Assembly (NCBI RefSeq): GCF_010731675.1
Contig: NZ_AP022584.1
Location: forward strand, 2,728,001-2,792,000
Source of the DNA: Mycobacterium marseillense
Lineage (GTDB): Bacteria; Actinomycetota; Actinomycetes; Mycobacteriales; Mycobacteriaceae
DNA: 64,000 nt
Direction of reading: 5' to 3'
Shown: one piece after another, positions 57,432 through 64,000 of the stretch
Numbering within the stretch: the stretch's first letter is position 1
Layout: each line of letters begins with the position of its first letter
Made by a program: the position numbers and the translations under genes
Notes under the pieces: generated by a model
What the model was told of the DNA's origin: nothing
Seen by the model: the letters and a program-made list of their open reading frames with translations, nothing else
Databases searched by the model: none

Positions 57432-58442
57432 CTAGAGCCAATCGCGACGTTTGAACATCACGTACAGCACCACCATCAGGACGGCTATCACGCTGGTGCT
57501 GGCGGCGAATCCGGCCGCCGTACCGAAGCCCGGGTAGGGAACGTTCTGCCCGTAGAACCCGGTGATCGCCGTCGGCACGGCGATGATGGCCGCCCACCCC
57601 GTCAACTTCTTCATGACGGTGTTCAGCCGGGCGTCCTGCAGCGACAGGTTGGTCTCGAAGATCGTGGTGATCATGTCGCGCAGCGACTCCGTCCATTCCG
57701 AAACCCGCAGCACGTGGTCGTAGAGGTCGGCGTACAGCGGATCGAGCTGCCGGTCGGTGCCATCCGAAATGCGGTGGTGCTGAATCGAATTGACCACCTC
57801 GCGCATCGGTAGCGCCACCCGCCGCAAGTTCACCAGGTCGCGGCGCAAACCGAAGGTGCGGCGCTGAAAATTGCCCTTGCGCGAGGAACCGTCGAACAAC
57901 TCGTCCTCGATGGCCTCGATGCCGTCGTCGAGGGCTTCGACGGCGGCGAAATGGCTGTCGACCACCACGTCGAGCAGGCCGTGCACCAGGGCGCCCACAC
58001 CGTAGGCCTGCGCGCCGATCTCCTCCCATCGCCGGGTCACCTGCGCCATGTCGAAGTCGGGCGTCAGGCGCACGGTGATCAACCCCCGCGGCAGCACGAA
58101 GGCCGAGATGCGATGCATCGACAGCGTGCGCGCGGGGCCGTCGGCGGGGTTCGTTGCGGCGCCGGCGATCTCGGCGGCGTAGACGGTGAAGAAGGTGTGG
58201 GTTTCGTAGCCGGTGGCTTTCGCCCGTTCGGCGGCCGCCACGGCGTCTTCGACCGCCCAGTGGTTGAGGCCGAGTTCACCGGCCAGGCCGCCCAGGGTGT
58301 CGTGGTCGGGGTTGCACAGATCGGCCCACACCAGGGTGTCGGGCTCGGTGAGGTAGTCGGAGATGTGGTCGAACTCGAAGGCGTCCTGCGCCTTGCCGCC
58401 GCGCCACACGCGGCCCTGGATCTGCGGAGCGTTGCCCACCAC
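57432..58442 (-). CDS. corA: CorA-family divalent cation transporter
   Basis: This 336-residue protein is a CorA-type channel for Mg2+ or a similar divalent ion. It has a long soluble N-terminal funnel domain and two C-terminal helices (about 280-300 and 315-332: WAAIIAVPTAITGFYGQN and VIAVLMVVLYVMF) with the basic tail RRDWL. The family signature GMN at the pore mouth is GQN here (TGFYGQNVPY). It starts with GTG at 58442. It lies nine bases after the stop of a PPE gene on the same strand, an unusual pairing for a metal transporter. Confidence 0.88.
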   Translation of the reverse strand: MVGNAPQIQGRVWRGGKAQDAFEFDHISDYLTEPDTLVWADLCNPDHDTLGGLAGELGLNHWAVEDAVAAAERAKATGYETHTFFTVYAAEIAGAATNPADGPARTLSMHRISAFVLPRGLITVRLTPDFDMAQVTRRWEEIGAQAYGVGALVHGLLDVVVDSHFAAVEALDDGIEAIEDELFDGSSRKGNFQRRTFGLRRDLVNLRRVALPMREVVNSIQHHRISDGTDRQLDPLYADLYDHVLRVSEWTESLRDMITTIFETNLSLQDARLNTVMKKLTGWAAIIAVPTAITGFYGQNVPYPGFGTAAGFAASTSVIAVLMVVLYVMFKRRDWL

Positions 58443-58451
58443 GCGATCTTC

Positions 58452-59600
58452 TCAGCCCGCCGACGGCGGACGGTGCATCACCGTGCCCGGAAGCTCCGCG
58501 CCGTACTCGATGTCGTCGTAGTCGCGGCCCTTACGCCTTCGTCCACCGCTCGACCCGCGGCCCGGGCGCACCGGGGCCATCGGGAGCATGGGCGGCCCCG
58601 CACCGGCCGGGGGAAGCGGCGTCACCGCCGAGGCGAGTTGCACCGGCGCCTGCGACGAGGCCAACATCCCCACCGTCGCGGGCGGCATCGTCAGGTGGCC
58701 CAACGCAATTCCCACACCCAGCGCCGCCCGGGGCGCCAGAGACGATCCCGCGGCGGCGACCGCGCTGACGAGTTGCGTTTCCGCCGACGCCAACGCCGCG
58801 GCGCCGTCCGCCAGACCCGGACCGATCTCGGCGCCCAGCGAGCTAAAAGCGTGGGCGGTGGCCAATTGCGCCCACACACCGAGGATGTTGACGGGTACAC
58901 CGCCCGCGATGAACTGGTTTCCCCAGGTGCTCCAATAGCCGAACCAGCCCTCGTTGGGGTCGAAAGCGTCTGCGGCGGTTGACCCTTGACTGATCGAGTC
59001 GGCGGCCAGGAGCTGCGCCCCGGAATTGCTCGTGGTCGTCGCCTGCATCACGGCGGCCTGTGTCGTCGCCCCCGACGGGTTCGCCACCTGGGGCGGCGGC
59101 GAGAACTGGGGCAGTTTGACGGCGCCCGCCGAGGTCGCGGCGTAGCGATACATGGCGGCCGCGTTGTTCACCCACATGGTGTGGTATTCGGCTTCGGTTT
59201 CGGCGATGGCCGGGTAATTGATCCCGAAGAAGTTGGTGGCCAGCAGCATCGCCAGGCGCGCCCGGTTGGCGGCGACCAGCGACGGGTGGACCACCGTCCA
59301 GTGGGTCAATTCGAATGCCGCGGCGACGACTTCCACCGACGTGGCGGTCTGCTGGCACTGCTGCGCGGTAAGGCGCAACCAGGCGAGATACGGTTCGAGC
59401 GCCTGGGCCATCGCCAACGACGACGGACCGTGCCACGTCGTGGACAGCCACGACAGCTCAGCGGTGTAGCTGCTCGCCGATTGCTCCAGCTCGGCGCTCA
59501 ACTCCTGCCAGAAGCCGGCGGCTTCGATCAATGACCATGCGCCGGGTCCGGAGTGGATCAGCGCCGAGATGATCTCGGGCGGCAGTATCCCAAAATCCAT
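58452..59600 (-). CDS. PPE-family protein (upstream of corA)
   Basis: This 382-residue PPE protein has the typical N-terminal PPE domain (DFGILPPEIISALIHSGPG; WHGPSS with the conserved WxG turn; YHTMWVNNAAAMYRYA), which forms helical hairpins with a PE partner and is exported by type VII secretion. The C-terminal half contains WGNQFIAGGVPVNILGVWAQ, shared with the next PPE, and ends in a basic stretch (GGRRRKGRDY). No PE gene lies beside it, so its partner must be elsewhere. The ATG at 59600 fits the family start. corA follows after nine bases on the same strand. Confidence 0.88.
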   Translation of the reverse strand: MDFGILPPEIISALIHSGPGAWSLIEAAGFWQELSAELEQSASSYTAELSWLSTTWHGPSSLAMAQALEPYLAWLRLTAQQCQQTATSVEVVAAAFELTHWTVVHPSLVAANRARLAMLLATNFFGINYPAIAETEAEYHTMWVNNAAAMYRYAATSAGAVKLPQFSPPPQVANPSGATTQAAVMQATTTSNSGAQLLAADSISQGSTAADAFDPNEGWFGYWSTWGNQFIAGGVPVNILGVWAQLATAHAFSSLGAEIGPGLADGAAALASAETQLVSAVAAAGSSLAPRAALGVGIALGHLTMPPATVGMLASSQAPVQLASAVTPLPPAGAGPPMLPMAPVRPGRGSSGGRRRKGRDYDDIEYGAELPGTVMHRPPSAG

Positions 59601-59742
59601 GAACTTTTACCTTGGGGAAGAAGTGAGTGGGGCGAACGCCACGCACCGGCGCTGGTGCTGGTCGCCGCTGAAGGACCTGTCAGACCCGGCCTACCCGGTG
59701 GATACGAGCGGCGCCCGTGGTGGTGCGGCGCCAACGTCAACG

Positions 59743-60879
59743 TCATCCGGCCGACGGGTTTCGCGGCATCACTTTGCCTTTGACCTCCCGGCCCACGGCA
59801 ACGTCCTCGTACTTTTGCTGTTTGCGTTTTCGCCAGCCGGTGCCCGCCGAGGCGGTCGGCGGCGGCACCATCATCGGCATCATGGGAAATCCTGATTCCG
59901 CGGCGGGCAGCGGGGAGGCCGCGGACGCGAGTTGCACCCCGGTGGGTGTGCCCGGCAGCAGGCCCACCACGGCCGGGGGCGCGGTCAACTTGCCCAGCGA
60001 GACACCAACACCCAGCGCGCCGGTCGGCGCCGAGGCCCCCGCGCCGATGCCCTTGATCGCGTTGGCCAACGTGGCCGAGCTCAGTCCCAGGCCCTCGGAC
60101 AGGCCCGAGCCGATGTCGCCACCGACGGACGCCACTCCCTGGGCGGTCGCCAACTGCGCCCACACACCGAGCATGTTGACGGGAAAACCGGACGAGATCT
60201 CCTGGTTTCCCCAGGTGCTGAGCCAGCCGAACCAGCCGCTGTTGGGATCGAAGCTGCCAAGACCGTTGAGAGCGTCTCCCACGTTCGACCCACCCGAGCC
60301 GGAGTCCAAGAGGTTGGCGTTCATCACCGCGGCCTGTTGGTTGGCCGTCCCGTCGGGAGTGGTGTCGGGAAGCGGCGAGCTGAACCGGGACAGCTGCCCC
60401 GTCGCCTGGGACGTCGTCGCCTGGTAGCGGGTCATCGCTCCGGCGTTGTTCGCCCACATGGTCTGGTACTCGTTTTCGGCCTCGGCGATCGCCGCGGTGT
60501 TGGTCCCGAACCGGTTGGTCGCCAGCAACTGCCGCAGGCGCGTCCGGTTGGCGGTGACGAGCGAGGGATGCACCACGGTGGCCCGGGTGGCGCCGAACGC
60601 CGTGGCCGCGGCCTGCGCCGAGCTGGCCATCTGCGCGGACTGCTGCGCCGTCTCGCGCAGCCACACCAGATAGGGCTGGACGGACTGCAGCATCGCCATC
60701 GCGGACGGGCCGTCCCAGGATTCGATGAGCGAGGACAACGTAGAGGCATAGGTGGAGACCGAATTCTCCAGTTCGACGGCCAGGCGCTGCCAGGCGCCGG
60801 CGGCCTCGATCAGCGAGCCCGCTCCGGGCCCGGTGTGGATGAGTGTCGAGGTGACCTCGGGGGGTGCCAGTAGATCCAT
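59743..60879 (-). CDS. PPE-family protein (second of a tandem pair)
   Basis: This 378-residue PPE protein is the paralogue of the one just downstream. The PPE domain opens DLLAPPEVTSTLIHTGPGAG and includes WDGPSAMAM and YQTMWANNAGAMTRYQ. The shared mid-section (GWFGWLSTWGNQEISSG and FPVNMLGVWAQLATA) shows the two arose by duplication. The C-terminus is Met/Pro-rich then basic (GWRKRKQQKYED). The ATG at 60879 is preferred over a GTG three bases before. It is 142 bases upstream of the first PPE and on the same strand, so PPE-PPE-corA may be one transcript. Confidence 0.87.
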   Translation of the reverse strand: MDLLAPPEVTSTLIHTGPGAGSLIEAAGAWQRLAVELENSVSTYASTLSSLIESWDGPSAMAMLQSVQPYLVWLRETAQQSAQMASSAQAAATAFGATRATVVHPSLVTANRTRLRQLLATNRFGTNTAAIAEAENEYQTMWANNAGAMTRYQATTSQATGQLSRFSSPLPDTTPDGTANQQAAVMNANLLDSGSGGSNVGDALNGLGSFDPNSGWFGWLSTWGNQEISSGFPVNMLGVWAQLATAQGVASVGGDIGSGLSEGLGLSSATLANAIKGIGAGASAPTGALGVGVSLGKLTAPPAVVGLLPGTPTGVQLASAASPLPAAESGFPMMPMMVPPPTASAGTGWRKRKQQKYEDVAVGREVKGKVMPRNPSAG

Positions 60880-61103
60880 CACATCTCACAATGCCCACGC
60901 TGAGAACGCCTCAGCAAATTTCCGTTGACCAGGCCGCGAAAACGCCCCAAACTCTCTGCATCGATGCCTGCTACCTGCGGTCGGTACCTCCCAGTTCGGC
61001 CGCGGGCCGCTAGGACACCCTATACCCCCAGCAACGAAGCCTCCTCCTATTTACCTGACCAGGGAACTTCGCCCCCGCCGCTCGACGGAAGAGGGGCCGT
61101 CTA

Positions 61104-61907
61104 TCAGACGGTGACCGAAGCGCCGCGGTTCACCGTGACGATCCGATCGCCCAGCCCGCGACGCTGCATTTCCCTGGTGAAGTCGGCCAGGGGCGACGCG
61201 AACACCGCGTAGTCGTCGAAGTGCACCGGGATGGCCTTCGGCAGGCTCAGCATCGCGACGAGTTCGGCGCCCTGGCGGCCGTCCATGGTTACCGTCAGCC
61301 CGAACGGAAGCCGCCGGCCGGCCGGCAGCCGGGTGCCGCCGAGGTGCAGCATGCCCGCTTCGATCGCATCGAACCGCGCCGGAATCTCTTTCAGCTCCTC
61401 GATCAGCAGGGTGTCCCCGGAGATATAGAGCCGGCGCCGCGGCGATCCGTCCGCGGCGACCTCGAGCATGGTGCCCATCACCGGCGGGAGCAGGCGCTGG
61501 CTCCATCCCGGCGCGTGGCGCCCGGGCAGCGACGTCAGGGTCAGGGTGGTGTCGCCCTTGGTGATCGTGTGTTCCTGCCAGGTCCGCAGGCCGCGGGCGT
61601 GCGCAAAGCCGCGGTGGTGCAGGCGTTTTGCGGCGTGCGGGGTGGTGACGATCGGAAGGTCGTGGTCGAGGCCCTGTTGCGCCACCCTGTCCCAGTGGTC
61701 ACCGTGCATGTGGGAGAGCACGATCGCGTCGACCGGCGGGAGTTCGTCGATGCTCATGGCCGGCTCCCGCAGCCGCTTGGACACCAGCCCGTGGCCGAGG
61801 TAGGCGCGTTGCCCGCGGTGCAGGAAATTCGGGTCGGTCAGCAGCGTCAGCCCGCCCACCGCAATCAAGGTGGTGGCGTTGCCGACGAACGTGACGGTGA
61901 TGTCCAT
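61104..61907 (-). CDS. Metallo-beta-lactamase-fold hydrolase (UlaG-like)
   Basis: This 267-residue protein has the MBL-fold of UlaG-like and NAPE-PLD-like hydrolases. The start ITVTFVGNATTLIAVGGL is typical of the family; the metal-binding core is LSHMHGDHWD (HxHxDH), with a further His in SLPGRHAPGW, Asp in YISGDTLLI and His in IPVHFDDY. These residues would hold two metal ions. The substrate is unknown. It starts with ATG at 61907. The 224 bases before the PPE genes hold no other gene that I can support. Confidence 0.85.
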   Translation of the reverse strand: MDITVTFVGNATTLIAVGGLTLLTDPNFLHRGQRAYLGHGLVSKRLREPAMSIDELPPVDAIVLSHMHGDHWDRVAQQGLDHDLPIVTTPHAAKRLHHRGFAHARGLRTWQEHTITKGDTTLTLTSLPGRHAPGWSQRLLPPVMGTMLEVAADGSPRRRLYISGDTLLIEELKEIPARFDAIEAGMLHLGGTRLPAGRRLPFGLTVTMDGRQGAELVAMLSLPKAIPVHFDDYAVFASPLADFTREMQRRGLGDRIVTVNRGASVTV

Positions 61908-61956
61908 AGGCGCGGGCTACCCACTCCCGGGCCGCCCACGCCGCGGACTGTGCGGC

Positions 61957-62244
61957 TCAGTCGATGTGCGTCGGCGGGTCGGCGAACGAGAAATCCGGCG
62001 GGCGCTGGTCGGGACCCATCACATCGCAGTGCCCGTCGGGCACGAGGTAGGAACTGGCACCGTTGGGAATCAGCCGGGTGACGGCCACGCAGCGCTGCCA
62101 GGTGCCGTCGGGCTGCACGGGCCCGTCGCACTTGCTGAGAACGCCGCCCCCGTACTGGCAGCCGGCGCCGGCCGGCGGCGCCCCGGCGATCAGCCCGGCG
62201 GCCGTCAGCAGGACCGCCGATGCCGAAACGATGCCGCGCTTCAT
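61957..62244 (-). CDS. Small secreted CDGP-type protein
   Basis: This 95-residue secreted protein has a signal peptide (about residues 1-27: ASAVLLTAAGLIAGAPPAGAG) and a short mature domain with four Cys (GCQYGGGVLSKCDGP, RCVAVTR and GHCDVMGP) likely in two disulfides. The CDGP motif is typical of a mycobacterial secreted family of unknown role. The ATG at 62244 has GGGAGG five bases upstream. It lies between the MBL-fold gene and a small gene downstream of the pseudouridine synthase. Confidence 0.82.
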   Translation of the reverse strand: MKRGIVSASAVLLTAAGLIAGAPPAGAGCQYGGGVLSKCDGPVQPDGTWQRCVAVTRLIPNGASSYLVPDGHCDVMGPDQRPPDFSFADPPTHID

Positions 62245-62332
62245 GGTCGCCTCCCGTCGCCGCGCCCCCGGGGTCTGCGGCGTTGCCGAGTGCCTGTGAC
62301 GCTACCGCGTGCGCACCTGGTCTGCGTAGGGA

Positions 62333-62512
62333 TCAGCGCAGGGTGCGGTCGGCCTTGGCGATGCAGCGGTAAAGCTCCGCGCCGTAGGGGACGGCGATGA
62401 CCCCGGCCCCGGCGGCGGCGAGACAGCCGCCGGGCAGCCGGTTTCGCTTCCACCGCAGCCGCCACGCGTCCCGGGACCGCGGGGTCAGGGCAGCCAAACG
62501 CTCACGGCTCAA
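62333..62512 (-). CDS. Possible 59-residue small protein, overlapping the pseudouridine-synthase stop
   Basis: A frame of 59 codons starts with TTG at 62510-62512, overlapping the end of the pseudouridine-synthase gene, and stops at 62333. It encodes a basic start (SRERLAALTPRSRDAWRLRW), a Gly/Ala-rich hydrophobic middle (GGCLAAAGAGVIAVPYG) and a tail YRCIAKADRTLR. Nearly every codon ends in G or C, and the composition looks protein-like. I recognise no family. The start codon is weak and no ribosome-binding site is clear, so translation would rely on coupling. Confidence 0.4.
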   Translation of the reverse strand: MSRERLAALTPRSRDAWRLRWKRNRLPGGCLAAAGAGVIAVPYGAELYRCIAKADRTLR

Positions 62513-63362
62513 CTCGGCGGCTGACGAACTCGCGGCGCTCGCCGGTGCGCGGGTCGGTGAACTCGATGCGCCGCGCCAACAACCGCAGCGGCGTGCTGAA
62601 GTCGTCGACCGCTACGTCAATCACGTTGGGGTACAACGGATCCCCTTCGATCGGTATACCCAGCGAGGCCATGTGCACGCGCAGCTGGTGGGTGCGTCCG
62701 GTGCGGGGGGTCAGCCGGTAGAGCCCGTCCGCACTCAACAGCTCGACCAGGGTCTCGGCGTTGGGCGCACCCGGCTCGCAGATCGCCTGCAGTTGACCCC
62801 GGCGTTTGACGATGCGGCTTTCCACCACGCGGGGCAGCCGCAGCGCCGGCTCGACGGCGGCCCGGGCCAGATACGTCTTGCGCACCAGACCCCGCGAGAA
62901 CAGCGTCTGGAACGCACCGCGCACCTCGCGGCGCGCGGTGAACACCAGCACCCCGGCGGTCAGCCGGTCCAGCCGGTGCGCCGGGCTCAGCTCCGGCAGC
63001 CCCAGCTCGCGGCGCAGCCGCACCAGCGCGGTCTGCGCGACGTGGCGTCCCCGCGGCATGGTGGCCAAAAAGTGTGGCTTGTCGACGACCACGATGTCGT
63101 CGTCGCGATGCAGCACCGGGATCTCGAACGGCACCGGCACCTCGTCGGGCAGCTCGCGGTAGAGGTAGACGCTCGCCCCGGCGGGCAGCACGGTGGCGGC
63201 ATCGATCACCGCGCCGTCGGCACCCACCACCTCCCCGGCCAGCACCTTGGCGCGGGCCCGCGCGCCGAAGCGGGCGCTCAGCTCGGCCAGCACCGGGCCA
63301 CCCCGCAGCCGCACCCGGGCCGGGCCGAGCCCGTCGCGCACGGGAAGCGGGGCGGGTCTCAC
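62502..63362 (-). CDS. RluA-family rRNA pseudouridine synthase
   Basis: This 286-residue enzyme converts uridine to pseudouridine in rRNA or tRNA and matches Rv3300c. The catalytic Asp is in SPAHRLDRLTAGVLVF, the RluA HRLDR motif, and RLTPRTGRTHQLRVHMASLG is the conserved later motif. The N-terminal 75 residues (RARAKVLAGEVVGADGAVID) form an S4-like RNA-binding part. It starts with GTG at 63362, overlapping the glpD2 stop (GTGA), so phoY1, which lies between these two genes in M. tuberculosis, is missing here. The target site is unknown. Confidence 0.9.
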   Translation of the reverse strand: MRPAPLPVRDGLGPARVRLRGGPVLAELSARFGARARAKVLAGEVVGADGAVIDAATVLPAGASVYLYRELPDEVPVPFEIPVLHRDDDIVVVDKPHFLATMPRGRHVAQTALVRLRRELGLPELSPAHRLDRLTAGVLVFTARREVRGAFQTLFSRGLVRKTYLARAAVEPALRLPRVVESRIVKRRGQLQAICEPGAPNAETLVELLSADGLYRLTPRTGRTHQLRVHMASLGIPIEGDPLYPNVIDVAVDDFSTPLRLLARRIEFTDPRTGERREFVSRRVEP

Positions 63363-64000
63363 TTGAGCGGGACCGGCTCGAGGATCTCGGCGCGCGCCTC
63401 GGGCGCGCTGGCCCGCAGCTCGTCGGCGGACACGTCGTCGGGCTGGGCCTGGGACAACACCTCGGCCTCCACCCGGGCGGTGTAGTTGGCGACCTCGCGG
63501 TCGATGTCCGCCGCGGACCAACCCAGCACCGGCGCAACCACATCCGCGACTTCGCGGGCACAATCGACACCGCGGTGCGAGTATTCGATGGAGACTCGCA
63601 TCCGGCGGGCCAGGATGTCCTCCAGATGCAAGGCCCCCTCGGCGGTCACGGCATACAGCGCCTCGACCCGCAAATAGCCCGGTGCCTCCTTGATCGGGTC
63701 GAGCAGGTCGGGGCGTTCGTCCGCCAGCGCCAGCACGTCACCGATCAACGACCCGTAGCGGTCCAGCAGGTGGCGCACCCGGTAGGGATGCAGCCCCTGC
63801 AGCTCGGCGACGTGCTCGGCCTGGTTGATGAGCGCGAAGTAGCCGTCGGCGCCCAGCAGGCTGACCTTCTCGGTGATCGACGGCGCCACCCGGGCCGGAA
63901 TGAATTGGGCCGCAGCATCAATCGCGTCGGCGGCCATCACCCGGTAGGTGGTGTACTTGCCACCGGCGATGGCCACCAGCCCCGGTGCGGGCACCGCCAC
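63359..64000 (-). CDS. glpD2: Glycerol-3-phosphate dehydrogenase GlpD2, C-terminal part (5' end beyond window)
   Basis: This is the last 213 or so residues of the FAD-linked glycerol-3-phosphate dehydrogenase GlpD2 (Rv3302c, about 585 residues). It oxidises glycerol-3-phosphate to dihydroxyacetone phosphate and feeds electrons to the respiratory chain. The visible part has GLVAIAGGKYTTYRVMAADA, the conserved GGKxTTYR flavin-side motif, and a C-terminal helical domain with LLDRYGS and ALYAVTAEGALHLEDILARR. The gene runs off the right edge, its start lying beyond 64000. Its stop overlaps the start of the pseudouridine synthase. Confidence 0.92.
   Translation of the reverse strand: MAVPAPGLVAIAGGKYTTYRVMAADAIDAAAQFIPARVAPSITEKVSLLGADGYFALINQAEHVAELQGLHPYRVRHLLDRYGSLIGDVLALADERPDLLDPIKEAPGYLRVEALYAVTAEGALHLEDILARRMRVSIEYSHRGVDCAREVADVVAPVLGWSAADIDREVANYTARVEAEVLSQAQPDDVSADELRASAPEARAEILEPVPLK

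Noticed and set aside
60880..61103. A gene in the gap between the PPE genes and the MBL-fold gene
   Set aside because: Only a short plus-strand frame with no ribosome-binding site or recognisable sequence was found; the gap is read as promoter and spacer.

Overview
The window is a 64-kb stretch of a GC-rich (roughly 69 percent by eye) slow-growing mycobacterial chromosome. Its gene order follows the M. tuberculosis segment Rv3262 (fbiB) to Rv3302c (glpD2) almost gene for gene, and the protein sequences are recognisable orthologues. The differences from M. tuberculosis (no Rv3273-type carbonic anhydrase, extra catabolic genes, an extra pair of PPE genes, no phoY1) suggest a non-tuberculous slow grower of the M. 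avium complex type; that placement is inference. No rRNA, tRNA, CRISPR array, insertion sequence or prophage was seen. Comparisons with M. tuberculosis are from memory of that genome, not from a search.

Layout. 1-8.1 kb: end of fbiB (coenzyme F420), the adenine methyltransferase mamA with a coupled NUDIX gene, then the cell-wall sugar genes manB-wbbL-rmlD (minus strand), divergent from an LCP-family arabinogalactan ligase and a small adenylate-domain protein. 8.2-13.7 kb: metal efflux (pacL1-ctpC and a CDF-like membrane protein), a methyltransferase and a CaiB-type CoA-transferase. 13.7-22.1 kb: a complete phosphate-uptake block, pknD-pstS2 divergent from pstB-pstS1-pstS1'-pstC1-pstA2, which in M. 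tuberculosis lies elsewhere (Rv0931c-Rv0936); pstS1 is duplicated in tandem and the PknD kinase domain has two unusual substitutions. 22.1-25.5 kb: three genes joined by four-base overlaps: a receiver-PP2C phosphatase, a CHASE3 histidine kinase and a single-domain response regulator. 25.5-30.7 kb: fadE25, purK-purE, a GtrA protein, a PH-domain membrane protein and birA. 30.7-35.8 kb: an accessory catabolic cluster (ketosteroid-dehydrogenase-like flavoprotein, acyl-CoA synthetase, SnoaL-like protein, PucR regulator). 35.8-41.7 kb: acyl-CoA carboxylase genes accD5-accE5 and accA3, with maf, sseA and a sufE-like gene between them. 41.9-44.9 kb: the sigma-F locus (STAS protein, sigF, rsbW, usfY and a membrane protein) with sigma-F-type promoters. 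44.9-49.5 kb: lysine catabolism (lat, lrpA, a DUF1338 oxoadipate dioxygenase, pcd). 49.5-55.7 kb: a TetR regulator, the DNA-repair helicase lhr and nei. 55.7-64 kb: the lipoprotein lpqC, small secreted proteins, a CorA-type transporter beside two PPE genes, an MBL-fold protein, a pseudouridine synthase and the 3' part of glpD2.

How the genes work together. BirA biotinylates AccA3, which pairs with AccD5/AccE5 to make methylmalonyl- and malonyl-CoA for lipids. Lat, Pcd and the DUF1338 enzyme can together carry lysine through 2-aminoadipate and, after a transaminase encoded elsewhere, 2-oxoadipate to 2-hydroxyglutarate. The sigma-F locus carries an anti-sigma kinase and a STAS antagonist, and the PP2C phosphatase about 17 kb away is of the kind that reactivates such antagonists. 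The most novel-looking feature is at 43.6-43.9 kb, where two convergent promoters of the same sigma-F-like design face each other across a 49-residue membrane peptide that would be read antisense to the rsbW-sigF leader.
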